NCBI GenBank assembly: GCA_030141605.1
Contig: JAQGDQ010000293.1
Location: 186,001 to 250,000, forward strand
DNA: 64,000 nucleotides
Reading direction: 5' to 3'
Source of the DNA: Tubiluchus corallicola
Taxonomy: Eukaryota > Priapulida > Priapulimorpha > Priapulimorphida > Tubiluchidae
The notes beneath the pieces are model-generated. The model did no database searches and was not told where the DNA came from. It saw only the letters and a list, made by a program, of their open reading frames with translations. Shown here one piece after another: positions 11,853 through 52,900 of this stretch. A program made the translations under genes and the position numbers. Position 1 is the first letter of the stretch, and every line of letters begins with the position of its first letter.

Positions 11853-13369
11853 CTTGTGGTGCAGTGAAATTGGTCTTAAGGTACTACACAATATCTAAAC
11901 CTGAAAATTTTGCAGATAGATTTAAAATATTTATTGTTAGTTGCAACTTGTAGCAAGGAGGGTATGTGGGATGAACCAAGTACCGCACTTTGGGGTAGAC
12001 ATTCCAGTGTGTCATAACATACCCAACAATTGCGATTTCGAAACAAATTTAGGCCCAATAGTAATAGCAATAGCCTATACAGTACTATTTACGTGAGTAG
12101 CAAAAATCAGATTCGGGTATACCTTTTCCTTTTTACCCGTCGGGTACCCATGTACCCGATTGTTAAGAACCAACAGAGTGAAGAAATTGAAATCATTTTT
12201 TGCAAAGAAAAACAAAGACCATACATAACTTCGTTTCAGCATGGTATTGTGAAAGAATTTGCAAGTAGAACTAAATACACCGTAAGGCGGAAGGATAAAG
12301 AAGAGAGTAGGGAAAAGAAAGAACAATGGCGTAAACACGTTTTTTGTAGATCGGATAGTGAATTTATTTTAATAAGTTGATTAGATAAAGATTAAAGTAT
12401 TTTTTACGTTTTATTTGTATTATCAGCCGTTGCAGTTGTTGTTGGAACGGTAAGACTATTTACAATAAAAGAATAATGCACAGAAAGCATCAAAAAGAAG
12501 AGACTGTACGTTACACTTGGATTGGTAGGGAAATTAATTGACAATCTTGACAATTGGAGATAACACAAAAATCTGCCATCTTTGAAATCATATACTATGT
12601 GGGGCATTCGCACTTGCTCAACATCCCTGCATACCGTCTCCTTGTTCCAATACCGGCCAACCTCACCTTGACGGCTCGGGATTCACCACGTATCCCTCGC
12701 TGTACACTGCCTTGCCATGTTCTCCAGTGCCATCGCAACAACACGGTACATCGCAAGGCGTTACACAATGAGGTGACATATACCAGTACTGCTACGGCAC
12801 ACAGCTAAGTGGAAAACGGGTAAGTTGAGCAAGCGCAAACATCTAAGTACAATAGAAATATGATGCGAAAACACGGACAATCAAGTGTCGAATGTAATCA
12901 GCGTTAGAGCCTTCGATTTGATGAAGTTAACACGTTATCACGAAGAAGTTAACCCAGTAGATGAAAAGACAATCACTTAATAGTTAATTACTTATGTCAA
13001 GGTTTAGTAATTCATAATTTTTAATCAACAAGAACTTATAAAATTAAATTCAAACTTCAGCAACAAAATTAACAAAAACGTACGAGTCTAGCAGATTACA
13101 CGCTACTTTTTTCAGTCTATTTCTTCAAAGTATATGCCTATAATTTTATTTCACATTCCGCAAAAGCATGACCCAAAATTCATTGACGAAAAAAAGTGGA
13201 AATAACCGAAAACTTATTTCTTCAATTTCAAATTTTAGCTTTCGCGAAAAGGTTGCTGCTATTGCAGTATCGTGTTGGTTGTAAAAGTCGTAATTTCAAC
13301 GCTATAATCATTTTTGTGCTTTTCAAGGCTTTGTTTTATAATTTTGATTATTATCCTGAAATTTTGACG
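11853..13369. promoter_or_regulatory. Head-to-head spacer between PFDN4 and DDX46
   Basis: The two start codons diverge with 1.5 kb between them, so the spacer must hold both promoters and 5' UTRs. I see no clear TATA box and no CpG-rich core. A GC-richer patch at 12600-12800 is the likeliest non-random part. Open frames here (12030-12380, 12554-12808) resemble nothing I know. Confidence 0.4.
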
Positions 13370-40542
<27,173 letters not shown>

Positions 40543-41094
40543 AATGAGACTCGTGTAGTCGTGTATGTCTCGTAATGTACATAGAAGCATTTTAAATGTA
40601 TATTGGTGGTATGATTTTATGTTAAGAAAGCATTCAGTTAATGGCATTTAGTTGCTGTTCAGTTTACAACCAGTTCAGCAACAGTGACATGCAGAGCAGA
40701 GAATGACATTCATGGTGCAGTAAAGCATGTAAAATGAAATGATTGCCTGTTCACAGTGCTTAAAGTGTATTTATTTAGGTAAGGGGTCTCATGGCGAACA
40801 GATCAGGAAACAGCTAGAAGATCAAGGAGAGTGCTGTAAGCTGCCCCATTGGGGTCCGGGGCTTATATTTTCCTTGTTTTTGAGCTTTTGAGAACTTTTT
40901 TAATGGTTGAAAAATGGTCAATTTAGTAAGCAATTTTTCAACCGTTTTTTGCCATTAAGAATTCAAAATTTGTCTTAATTCAAAAACAGCAATTTCTTTT
41001 TAATCAGTGAATTAAGTAGTTTTCATCCACTAGCTTTTATACTTTACCCGGTATAAGTCTTAACCTATTCAAACCGTTTAACCGCGAGGAATCT

Positions 41095-41520
41095 CTGAGC
41101 AAACAAAATACAGCAAGGTGCACTGACTCCAATTTACATGTTGATATACTTCTGCTAAAGACAATCACGCGGCTCACGCCAACTGATTGCAGCTAAATTT
41201 TGTGATCTCACTAAGTTAACTCATTATTCTTATACATAACTTCTCAAGAAACTTCTTTCTGTTTTCCTGAAAAGTTGTAACAACAAGGAGGCACCCATTG
41301 TTATCGTCTACAGTTCAATTTTGTTGACAGAAAGACGAAAATTGTGCTACTAATATGTGTTACGGATAGGCTTACATATAATTAAATGGTGATAAAGCTA
41401 AAAATATGCAACTCGGCGAGATGTTGTTTTTTCTTTAGGAGCAGGATCTGTAACTTTAGGTTCCTGACAGACCCGTCACACTTTAAGCACTGCCTACCGG
41501 TTCAGTGACACATGTTAGAG
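41095..41520. repeat. Interspersed repeat family B, copy 1
   Basis: It shares with 42526-42980 the phrases GTTGATATACTTCTG, AAAGACAATCACG, GGCTCACGCCAACTGATTGC, CCCATTGTTATCGTCTACAG and CACTTTAAGCACTGCC, in the same order and orientation. No ORF. Confidence 0.8.
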
Positions 41521-42525
41521 GAACATCCTCGATAATTAGCCGTTAAGCAGCCCCAACAATTAATGCTAGCATTCTGTATTGCAGTTTGCTGAACTGCATT
41601 AAAAATGGACATTTGCCCATCTTGTTGGAAAATTATGAACCAGAATTGTAAAGTTAACTTTCTAGCCTGTGTGAGAATAAATAATGTGTTAACAATATTG
41701 ACATGTTGTCTGCTAATATTATTATAACATCGGTATACATGACTAAAGATGGACATACATTTGAAACTATAAAACAAATGAACTAAATGCATACTTACAT
41801 TCATAATTTACTGTGTATTTTGCAAACAATAAACGCTAGACGGAGGCTAATATCAATGACATAAATAATTGTTGCAGTTGAACTAATATGGTGGTCTAAG
41901 CAATGGCGTCTTGTAGCTAAAATTAGTAGGGGTGCCGCTTCAGCAAATTTTTAGCCAATGTTTTAATGCTGTGTAAAATAAAACAAACATTTAATTTTAA
42001 TGTTGTAATTTGTAATTGTAATTTTAAACAAACAAACATGTGGAAGTTTATACGTAAACTTGATAGAATCTTAAACAAAAGAAATGTTTTGCTTACTAAT
42101 AGCCCAACTTGTCATAGTTCAAGCTTGATCCATTCACAGTAAGCATGCGACAACTGACAACAAACTGTGTAAGGGACAGTACTTTCTCTACCTCGGCCCT
42201 GAAATGTGCGCAATGCGCATCCTGAGTGCACTGTGCTGGGCTGTGAAGCAAACAGTACTACCCTCAGTGTGCTCTGGTTCCATACAAGTATGAATAAAGA
42301 GCTAAATATCAAAGACTTATTATATTGAATATTATTGATAATATTAAGTGAAAATAGGGGATGCTGCAGTTCCACAGTATCTATACACTAGCCGCCATTG
42401 TGTCTAAGCATCGACTAGTAAAACTGTATCAATGTTATAAGTTTGTAACCATGATTCAGTTTTTACAGGGCTAAACCCTTACCAGCGGATCATGTCATTG
42501 ATACCAATGCATATATATATATATA

Positions 42526-42980
42526 CAAAATACAGCGATGTGCACTAGTTCCAGTTTATACGTTGATATACTTCTGGCAAAGACAATCACGAGGCTCACG
42601 CCAACTGATTGCAGCTAAATTTTGTTTTCAAGTCTAAAGTAAAATAAGTTACTAGGCGATAAAATGAGTAAACTCATTTTTATGTACAACTTCTCAAGAA
42701 ACGTTTTAGTTTTTAATTGAAGAAGTTGCAACAACGACAAGGTGCCCATTGTTATCGTCTACAGTTCAATTTTGTTGACTGAAAGATTGAAATTTTGCTA
42801 CTAACATGTGTTGCCAATTGGCTTATAGATAATTAAATGGCGAGAAAAATAAAAATATGCGACCCGGCGAGACGTTGTTTTTGTAGGTGCAGGGTTTGTA
42901 CCTTTAGGTTCCGGGTCTGCGACCCTGACAGACCCGGTGCACTTTAAGCACTGCCGGTTCAGTGGCATGTGGAATATTCT
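42526..42980. repeat. Interspersed repeat family B, copy 2
   Basis: Second copy of the 41095-41520 sequence, preceded by a TA microsatellite and followed by a CA/TA run (43008-43025). It has a short internal duplication near GGTTCCGGGTCTGCGACCC. Confidence 0.8.
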
Positions 42981-43123
42981 CGATAATAAAAAAGGATATC
43001 ATTAACTACACACACACACACATATATAAGTGCACCGGATGTATATATATCTTTTTTTAATCAACTTGTCATGGTCCTGATCGTATTGTGTTGATTTTTA
43101 CCTTGTATTACATTATCTAGTTA

Positions 43124-43730
43124 AAGCAAAACCAGACCCAATCTTAAATTGTATGTCAAACGTACTACTTTTTCAAAAATGACTTACATAAAAGAATTAT
43201 TACCACACAAACACAGTTTCGCGTTCGTGCCACTAGTTCTTTGCTGTTACATGCATTTCGCTAGTTAGACAGGCACTAGCGCCTGCATTTTGGAAAATGC
43301 AGTGCATAAAAAACAGGTGCTGTATCTTTCAGTTCAGATGTGTCTGTTTATGACGAACTACATATATTCAACAGCTCATGCATGAGCACAGCGGTGAATT
43401 TGAAATTTCAATTTGTCTTAAAACTTGCCTAGTTTTAATACAACACACTGAATATCTTACGGTAGCACTCTACTCCCAATTTTCACTTTTGCAAACACAT
43501 GCAAGACGCTCGTGGAATGTCTTTGCTGTTGAAAATTATCTTAGTTTGTTAGGATTATCTTAGGATGTCAAAATAGCTGGGCTCGCCTGCCTTTAATTAA
43601 AATTTTAATCTATTATTTAATTATCATAAACGCTTTTGCAGTATTAATTGTGGTAAAATGTATACTTTTTATTGGACTTTTATTGAGGTAGTATATGAAA
43701 AATCTTTGTTTTCCTTTAAAGTTTTAAAAA
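43124..43730. repeat. Interspersed repeat family A, intergenic copy
   Basis: Homologous to 18390-18860 in DDX46 intron 5, same orientation. The extra segment around 43335-43460 is absent from the other copy. Confidence 0.65.
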
Positions 43731-44732
43731 TACTGTAAACAGTGAAGTCAATATGCAGTAAATGAAAGCCCATAAATATGCAAATTTCAATAACATGTGT
43801 TTCATATGCTTGTTTTGAAGATACTAAGCACTTGACTTGCCTATGCTACCAAATTTATTTAATTGTGCTGAAAATTAAATAAAGAAGACGTATTTTGCCA
43901 AATTCATTTATTAAATTATGTTAGCTGTCATGATAAAAGCAAAATATTAAATTTCAAAATTACGAAAACTCCTTTTGATCAGAACTTGACTAGTCTGTAT
44001 TGTTATTCATTTACAAGCATTTTCTAAAGAATTAATGCATCAACGAATTAATTGTTAGTACAATTAGCAGCCTATCTCAATCACAAAATATAAAAAATCC
44101 GACTAGATTTATCCAGATCTACAACATGTATATTTTGCCGATTAAACCTTCGGTTAGTGCAACTCAAAATAAATTGACAAAAACCATCCAGATTTGCACC
44201 GAATGTTGCGCCACGTTCAACATGGACCGCCGATGATTCAAGCCAGTTACTTTTTTTGCAAAATCTTTAACTGCTCAGTAAGACAAAGATTATCGGCCAA
44301 TATTTTTTGAAATCAAATATTTACACTAAAAATAAAGACCTCTCAAAAGACTCTGTGCGTGTAACTGCGTATTGATAATTGCGTACACTATCGGCAATAA
44401 TGCAGTCAAATTAAATGACAGACAAATTGGTTTGGCATGAAAATATCTCAGTAAAGTACATACAACACCTCAGTATACAAAGCATCACAGATTTTGCCTT
44501 ATGTTAATTGATCACTAACCACCATAGCCTGAACCAAGTTAACAGACAAGCAGCAAAGAAATTTACAAAACTGTCTTTGAAGGAGAGCTCCACATGCAAC
44601 AAAAAAATTAAGCAGTACATTCATTCTTTCATCAGATGTGTTTTTAAGGCCGTTTTACAAGGGTGGCAGTACCGCTGACAAAGCTGGTGGTGCATTTTGA
44701 CATAAAAGGTCCAGGCAGGTGTACAGGACTCA

Positions 44733-46930
44733 TTAGCTGGCCGCGGCAGAATGCGGCATTCCGGTCAAATCCATAAATGATCGTTGACCCAGCTCAAATT
44801 TTTCCGTCGTCTCTCTGAATTTTTCCACCAGTTTGCTCAACTTTACGCTTTCTGGTGTTTTGCCTTCAACAGAGACCTCTACTGGTGAAATGGTGATGCT
44901 CGTCTCCTCAGTGCCGTTCTTCTTGATAACGGTTTTTCGATAAACTTTCCTCTTTAATATAATTCTGGAAAACAAAGTTTGTCATTAATTAATAGAGTTA
45001 TAAATTTGCTTACTGGCTGTTTCAATACAGTTATATGGGAGCTTGCCACAAAAAAAAGAATAACTAACACTGTCTACAGTCAATACTCTTGTGACTTGTA
45101 ATTTTAAGGCTTCATTTAGGCTTGTTACACAAAAAAACAACAACATAATAATGAATAAAGTTACTATACTGCAGAAAACGGCATGCTGATCTTTCTATAC
45201 TTAACTTCTGTTATGCCTGGATCCATACACAAAAGAGAAAATATATGACATAAAGTATATCAACAGCAACACAACAAAAAGTATTGGCTATAACCATTTA
45301 GGATAATCAAATTTTATTAAAGGCGATCCTATCTATAAAAGACGATTTCTATCTATTTCTATTTTTATCTATTTATTTTTCTCTTAGAAATCAGCCAAGC
45401 ATATGTGAAAAAAAAATAGGGTTCAGCACAACCAATGCATTAAAGTACTGGAATAACACTAATTGGTTGATAAGAAACAAATTCTTTGTCAATAATTTGC
45501 TTTTAAAAACATGCTGTCTTAAGTGGGAGGGCAGGCAGTTCATCGCTTTGACTGATCTCTTCTGTTTGTTCCAGCTGCAACACTTCATTTTATTTGGACG
45601 CTTAATGAGTGATTAAGTGTCCATTGTAAACAAATAGTCCTTACTTCAGTGTGACGTGCTAAAACTACAAACAACTAAGTGAGCTACCAAAGACAAACCT
45701 GCAAAAAGCCGATACACGTTTCACAAACTTACTTTGATTTTTTGGGCAGTTCCAACGTAGGCGGTGCAACCTCGACTGATTCTGATGGTAGACTGTCGAG
45801 AGTTTCTAGACTGCTGGTTTTCGCTTTGAACCAAATTCCACTGTCTTCTGAATCATAAGACACTTCCGGATCATCTTTACTGGACAGTTGGTAGGAAAAG
45901 CGACGAGGTGGCTGTGGACTTAACTGAGCTGTAATGATTAGAATGTTGTGAACACAGCAAAACTAGAAACGCAAACACACAATTTCATAGAAGTCATTTT
46001 TGCAGAAAACTGCAATAAATTTGCTCAAATCACTATAAAAAGATTATAATCAACAAAATGTTGTCCAATTTTTAAATTTTAGCTAAGACATGACTATTGA
46101 CTATTAGAATTTTTTATATTGTATATTAAACCAACCTACCTAATGCATTGCAGTGAAAAGGTATCCTCCGTGCTGAAAGGGGAGTGTCTCCCTCTCTTGC
46201 TACAAAGTTTGTACACTTTGACACAAGATCAAACTTCTTCTCGGTATGTGGCGTTGATTCTGGTGACTCAGAACCCAAACGCAGGACAGATTGGGGATGA
46301 ACAATCGGCCTACAAAAAGTAGTTGTTCATTATTTACTCATCTTGTATCTCTAGACTCTTTTATACTTACATTTTGTATTTTAATTGATTCAGTTTTAGG
46401 ACATACAACACTGGACTATAAGCAAGCTGTTTTATATTAGTCTAAAACGTTTCTTGCACCAAAGTTTGTTTTATAGCAGCCCCAAAAGTTTCTTACTGTC
46501 TAGCCTGAATGTCTGAGCAAGTTACTCTTGACACTTCTCACAGTGAATAGATTATAGAGAAGGGAGTCTCAGCTCGCACTTACTATAGGAAAGTAACTCA
46601 CAGCGAGTTGTGCTCTCTGGTATGAACGCGCTTGCGAGTTACATAGCAGGTTAACTTGGCAAGAAAACCCACTAGTCTGAACACGCCGTTAGGCAACATC
46701 GCTAATAATTACAGCACACATCTCATGCATGACACACACTTAAAGCCTGCACTGTAAGAACATGACTCACTTGCTTTTGCAAAAGAATCTTTTGAAAAGG
46801 AATTGCACAGCTAACTACAATTATCAAGATTACCTGAATTCAACATGATTCTTTTTAGGATCTCTGTTAGACAGATACTTAACTCCAACAACTACAGCAG
46901 TCGCAGCAAGTGCAACCTTGGCAACATTAC
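44733..46930 (-). CDS. Unrecognised protein with one membrane segment, four 3' exons
   Basis: Exons in coding order: 46834-46930, 46140-46309, 45733-45928 and 44733-44964 (stop at 44733-44735). All have AG/GT borders and compatible phases (1 or 2), giving about 230 residues. The first visible exon encodes a hydrophobic segment, VAKVALAATAVVVGVKYL, then a basic stretch NRDPKKNH. This is typical of an N-terminal membrane anchor with a cytosolic C-terminus. The middle is Ser/Pro/Glu-rich and probably disordered. The last exon has a basic strand-like piece (ILKRKVYRKTVIKKNG) and a probable helix (VKLSKLVEKFRETTEKFELG) ending SFMDLTGMP. I do not recognise the family. The first exon was not fixed; an ATG at 47561-47559 opens a short candidate frame, but its donor is weak. 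Coherent splicing makes the gene real; function unknown. Confidence 0.75.
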
Positions 46931-46934
46931 CTAC

Positions 46935-49900
46935 AAAACAAACATGAAAGTGGCTTAAAGAATCGGCACGTACAAGTTACAACACCTTGACAAAAAAAAC
47001 AAAAGAAATTGAAACCTGGCACAATACCTTACCTGCTTATTCCTGCCTCATAGAAGGTGTCAACTAGAATTAACACTTAAAAATGTTTCAATAATTTGCT
47101 GAGTTAATCATTACTTTAAATTACTAGATTTCACGGATTTGACATTTAGTTAATTTGCAACACAACACATGAATACCTAATGCAAGCTTCTATAATAACA
47201 GATATTTACTGTATCATAACTTACTGTCAATAAACAGACTGTTTTGTAACAACAACTGACTTGCTCGAATGCTGACACACGCTATATAAAGTGTTGACAA
47301 AAGCACTCCCATGAGATAAACAACTGTTTTTCTTTCTCAACTCAATCAAATTACATAAACAAGTAGTTTGTGGCAAACATAAACTACTGTTTTCTAGTTG
47401 GTCGCTTCAGGCTGCTATACGATAAACTCATTAAGCTTAACTGAACTCTTTCACTAACATCACGAATGCGGCGGGCAATTAGGCACATCGAACTTGCTAC
47501 ATTGATCAACTTCGTCGTCTGCTTTTGCGCAGAAACGGTCGGCGGACCAGGTCCCTTCCATGGTACTTCAGACTAGACTCCATGGGTGATATTAACAACA
47601 ACGTCTATGGTTTCGCACAATCAACAACATTCTAGTTAACAATCACAGCAGGGTTTTGCTACATAAAGTCAGTGAAGGGCAAACTAGAAGCTAAAAATAG
47701 CAACACCGATAACTGACATAAATATTAATCACAACGCTGAATGTCAACTATGGATATAAAGTCAATATACAAGGTTCTACCTAAAACGAATTAAAAATTC
47801 ACAATAAAATCGCGGGCAAAATAAAAGCTGACTAACGCAGGGTACTAGAGGGTAAGAGAGGAAACCTAAAATAAGTGACCAACATAAACAAAGACTGCAA
47901 AACCTCAATGTTCTGTCAACTGATATTCTTAAGCCAAAACAGCTCCAAAAATAGACCTTAAAATGCATGCGAGTTATTGACCAGTGCGTAGTGAAATCAA
48001 AACCTACAAGTAAACATCTTAATGGATCTACAACTGTTGAAAACTAAAACTGAAAAAGCCTCATGGCAAAATGGTTTTGACAACAACAATAAACAGAAAT
48101 GGATAAACAAAAATACAAGTTAAGAATATACACACAATTAAGAAGAAAATTAAGAATAATCTCTACGATTTAACATTTGCAAGAAGAAAAACGTTTCAAT
48201 TCAATTATGTAAAAAATTACAGCCACCCCCTCCGGGCATGAATGGAACAAGTCACATAGAAACCAAAACACCCATTCCACGATAGGTTGTTTTGTTTGCG
48301 TGACTTTAGTAGAAATAAACAGAAACAATTTGAGGTGCCCTAGCCGTCTGCTGTCGACTAAAAACGATAAGAGGCAATTGGTAGAGCCAGCAAAGTGACA
48401 GGAAAGAATGAATGACATTAAAGACAGAGGGTAGTGTAGGCTGCTGCCAAAAGTCCTTAGCAAAACATCTATGGAAATTGGGGACATGGTTATAGGCAAT
48501 TGTTTCAAATATTTCTCTGGAGCCCTAAAATCAACTCAGAGCTCCCCCACGCAAAGTGAAACATGCCCAAGTTAAACCTCCCTCATTAGCTAATGCAGAA
48601 ACAAACTGGAAGCTGCAACTGGAGAAAGTCGGGCCGTGCACAGAAAGCGAAAATCCGGGAGAGGAATACAGTGATTTTTGTATGTGCTGCGCAGTGTTAC
48701 AAACTGGCATTTTTGCTCGCAATCTAGAACATCATTTACAACAAACCGGTGAAGAAGCGTTTTTCTTGTCATTGTCATGGTTTTGGTTGAGTTTGCAACA
48801 GAGGGAGAATGTGCAATTTATGAGCATAACAGAAAAAGGCAACTATGTGAATTGACATGAAATATTCAAAGTCAGGAATATTCTAAATGAATGCTATCAC
48901 TGCTGTGGTTTGCAGTGCAATGTGATTCAGCGAAACGATCACAACAAACGGGCACAAAGTCATCTATGAAGAGCAATTGTTTTGACTATTGATCAAAAAG
49001 TATAATTTTGAATTTGCGTAGAAGTGAATCTGAGTAGAAGTGAAAAGTGAGTTCGTAAATGCAGTTTCTACCAATGAATTTGCTACGCTGTACTGCCAGT
49101 GTAGATAGAATGACAACGAATTGGCAGTTCAATCAAACCATGTTACAATGCCCCCTTTACAATGCCAACCTGCCCAAATTTTTGGCAAAACGAAATATCT
49201 GTATTTTTGCACGGCCATGTATACATTGATGCACCGTGTTATAATGCTAAACTTGTTTAATGCCAACCGTTTTGCAGTCCCAAAGTAGGTGGTATAAACA
49301 TCTCTGGCTGTAAACATTATATTTTTAGACTTATCATAATAAGAAATCACCACATAAAAATATTATTAAAAACTCTTTAATGAATTTGAAATAAAATAAA
49401 ATTCAACAAATAAAATAATAAGCAAAAAATGAACTTGGACCTAAATTTTTGTTTTCTTGAATTTTGGCTTGCAAAATGGATGGCGTGTCTTGCAAACAAA
49501 TCTTCATAAGGGGTCATTGAGCTCAGTAAGACTTGAACAGGTCCTAAGCAGATTGAGTTACTTAATGTTTGCTTCTTAATTTTAAGTTCCAAACTACCAA
49601 AGTTTCCAATGCTCAGTGTTATTATAAAAATGGCACATGAACATAAGGCTATAATTGACTAAGTTCAATATTGCGACCAGTGAGAAAAACGGGTTAACAG
49701 GACAACAGTCTAAAAGGTGGAATGTCTGGCAACTCTAGGGAGAAACGAATGGGACATGTAATAATGGTGCGATAAATAAGGGTTTTACTAGTATAATGCA
49801 ATAAAGGACCGAAGTGAAAAATGGGAAAAAACATCACGCATATGACTTTTTTCCTCACAGCCATTATTTTACCATGCCATTAATTGTTTTTACCCTACTT

Positions 49901-52900
49901 TTACTTGTTTAAGCAACTGTAGTCATCTCATCATATTCTTCAATATTTTTCTGCTTTTATTTTTAATTTAATTTTTGTATTCATTATTCTCCACTCATTA
50001 TTTTAAAAACAGAAGAAATGAATCTTGTTTACCACAACGGATATAAGAGTGTTTTTAATATTTATTTTGCATTGCACAAGTATTTGATTGGCTTGTATTG
50101 TTGTACAAGTATAAATGTATTGCAACGTACTCAAAACAAATCAAGAGACAACAAAGTGACACCGCCTACAGTTTTATTTTCTAAAAACTTACCGTTAATT
50201 GCACTTCTCAGAAAATCAGACAGCATGATAAAAAATTATTTAGTGAAATGACAGTACGTTATTTGGATTCGGAATAAACACGGACAAGTGAAAAACTGAT
50301 CTAATTTGGTACAAACAAAATTTTGATAAACTATCCTACGTCAGAAGCCATCTTTTATTATTGTCCGGAATCAAGTAACCGATAACTCGTTTCTTCAGTC
50401 TTCAGAAATCTTACGATCCAATGAATTAACCATTAGTTAATCTAAGCTGTCTATGCAGCTACAGCGCAGACAGGTTAGGCCTAAGAGCTTCTGTTAATTA
50501 CAGTATTTCATTTTTAAGCGATTTAGTTTTAGCAGTTTAACTGAATAGGTAGAATTTGTGCAGTGTGCTCTATGAGTTTATGTAGCTATGAGAGCTGCTG
50601 TAGTCCATGTAATAGCCCTGTAATAAGTACAAGATCAACAAGGTTTCAGAGCGCATATTTTGTAGCTCCAAGCTGGATGTAAAAAAAACACCCTCTTGCC
50701 TAATCTGTCGAGTGGGCTTGTTGCAACTCATGATACTTTAGGGAAAGGTGACGAATAGTGGCAAGATTATGGAGTTAGTTTGCCTGTTTAGCTAGGCTAC
50801 GCAGTTTTGAAAACGCGTTTTTAATCACGTAAACTAAAATAACCTCGCGCTAAAATAACCCCCTGGCAGTTCCAGATTCTAATGTGAAGGTTTTTGTAGA
50901 GTGTGACTAAATTTTAAATTAACTCACGGGTGTCAATAGCTGCACCAAGTCAAAACTAGTGTGCATCAGTTTTGTGCACTGTACGATATTATTACAACAC
51001 GCAAGCAAGAATATTTAATGTGATGTCCCAAACTAAGAAGTAAGCAGCCAATAGAAAAGTTCGAGATTGACTGATAATACTGAAAAATGCGCATTTTACG
51101 TTCACAGTCACACAAGTTAGATAGATAATTTATTCATCTCTTTGCCAGGCAAATGTGCTTAGATTTGAATATTATATATTTTGATGTTTTAATAAGAAAA
51201 TAAGTATATTCTTTCATGATGAGTCAAAAAATGCAACAATTTTTATATGTAATGGTATTTTAAATTCTGATGTTTTTATTCTGTCTAAATTGCACAGTAG
51301 ATGGAGGCAGTACAAACTATTATAATTCATGAATATTTGCTAATAATCATTGTATTTTATTTTTTACTTTCCACCAATCCTTATATTTTATTATGTGTTT
51401 GAGTTCTATGTAAATTATTTTTATGTAAATTTTACGCATACATGTATTACGTGTTCTATGAGCTTTTTGTAAATTTTACTTACTTACTGAGTTGTATACA
51501 TAACGTGAATCAAAACAAACAAAATTCAATTAGAATGGAGAAAGGGTGTGGAAAAACCAAACGGTTATCGAATCAGCCATCCTAAAAGTTAGACGTATAG
51601 GGACAAAATTAGGCCTGTAAACTTATAGTCTGATGTAACATTCGCATCTTACAACTGCGGTTTATTTTTGTTGTCCCCAATGTTGCCTATACCCACAATA
51701 ACTCACACAATACTTTCATTAAACTTTCATTGTCATTGTTGACGTAAAAAAAATAAATTTCGCAAATTTTTGCCTTTTGATTTTTCTGTATGTACATATG
51801 TTCTCCACTTACTTAAAGCTAACCAATTTAAAACAATATAAAACTTTTGAAACTGAAACACAAGTTTTATTATTATACACTTACTGCAACTTAACACATA
51901 AACACCTTAACCTAGAAACTGCCATACAATAATAATAACGGACAATTAAAATTAAAAACATTATAGTGGTTGCAAACAGTTAATTTCTTGTTCACAAAAT
52001 CGACTGGAAAACGTAAAGCTTCTAATATTTCAATTTTTACGAACTGCAATAGTTGTAGCCAGAGATAATAGTTGTAGCCATAGATAATAATATACGTAGT
52101 ATGTATACTATAGCTGTAAGACAAAAAAGGTCAGTGCCATTTATATTGTCAAGAAATGGATTCATTACACGTCCATGTTACTTGCAGGTCATAATACATT
52201 TGTAAAAGCATGTTGACAATGCATTTACAGAACACAAACAAACTGCAAAAAACGTGCATCATTTCTTACAATTTTGCAAAAACTACAGTTCAAGAAAATC
52301 ATTTATTATAGGCCAACGACATAAGTACTTTAAAATATGGAAATCTGTGGTGGTATGCTAAACACCTCTATTGCAAACTGAACTACAGACAACACATTGC
52401 TTAATTTGAAACACGAATAAACTGAAAAAACACAACATTTATAATCATAGGTAACATAAATATCAATAGGCGTGATTATAGTAACCCTTATTACACTTGA
52501 AAGAACAGCACTGCGAAACAGGACTATGGCTTGTAAACACGGCACAAAATCTAGAAATTGGTCTTATTAATTATATTATGTTCAAAGGAGAGCAGTAGGA
52601 CTTTGATGCAAATTCAACTACAGTTGAATCAACTCCCAACTCAAATCATTTGCAAAATATCAATTCTTTCAATCAATTTCAACTTGACCTAAAAGTAATG
52701 ACATATGTTCGACACCAGTTGCAAAGATTTGAGACAAAATGGTGGTAGTTAAACAAATGTTCTTGTTGGCCATTTTAATACCTGTGAAAGTTGGTTAACT
52801 TGAAATGAAATAGCATAAAGCAATAGTCACTAGTTGTTTCAACTATAGTTGAACATATAAGCACATATCATTGAGCATATGAAACACATGTCTGACCTTA

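Larger units (their letters stand above)
40543..44732. other. Tail-to-tail spacer between DDX46 and an unnamed gene
   Basis: It holds the DDX46 3' UTR (no close AATAAA; candidates near 41645 and 41826), the 3' UTR of the minus-strand gene, and three repeat copies listed separately. I see no further exon. Confidence 0.5.

Noticed and set aside
45391-45588. Minus-strand frame with NCLPSHLRQHVFKSKL, like a LINE reverse-transcriptase end
   Set aside because: Similarity is short and the following tail is not LINE-like; it lies in a normal intron of the unnamed gene.
48490-48860. Open frames of 60-112 codons on both strands in a GC-richer patch
   Set aside because: No recognisable domain, no matching splice partners, and the two strands are open equally, so I do not call a gene; it may be exonic UTR or a repeat.
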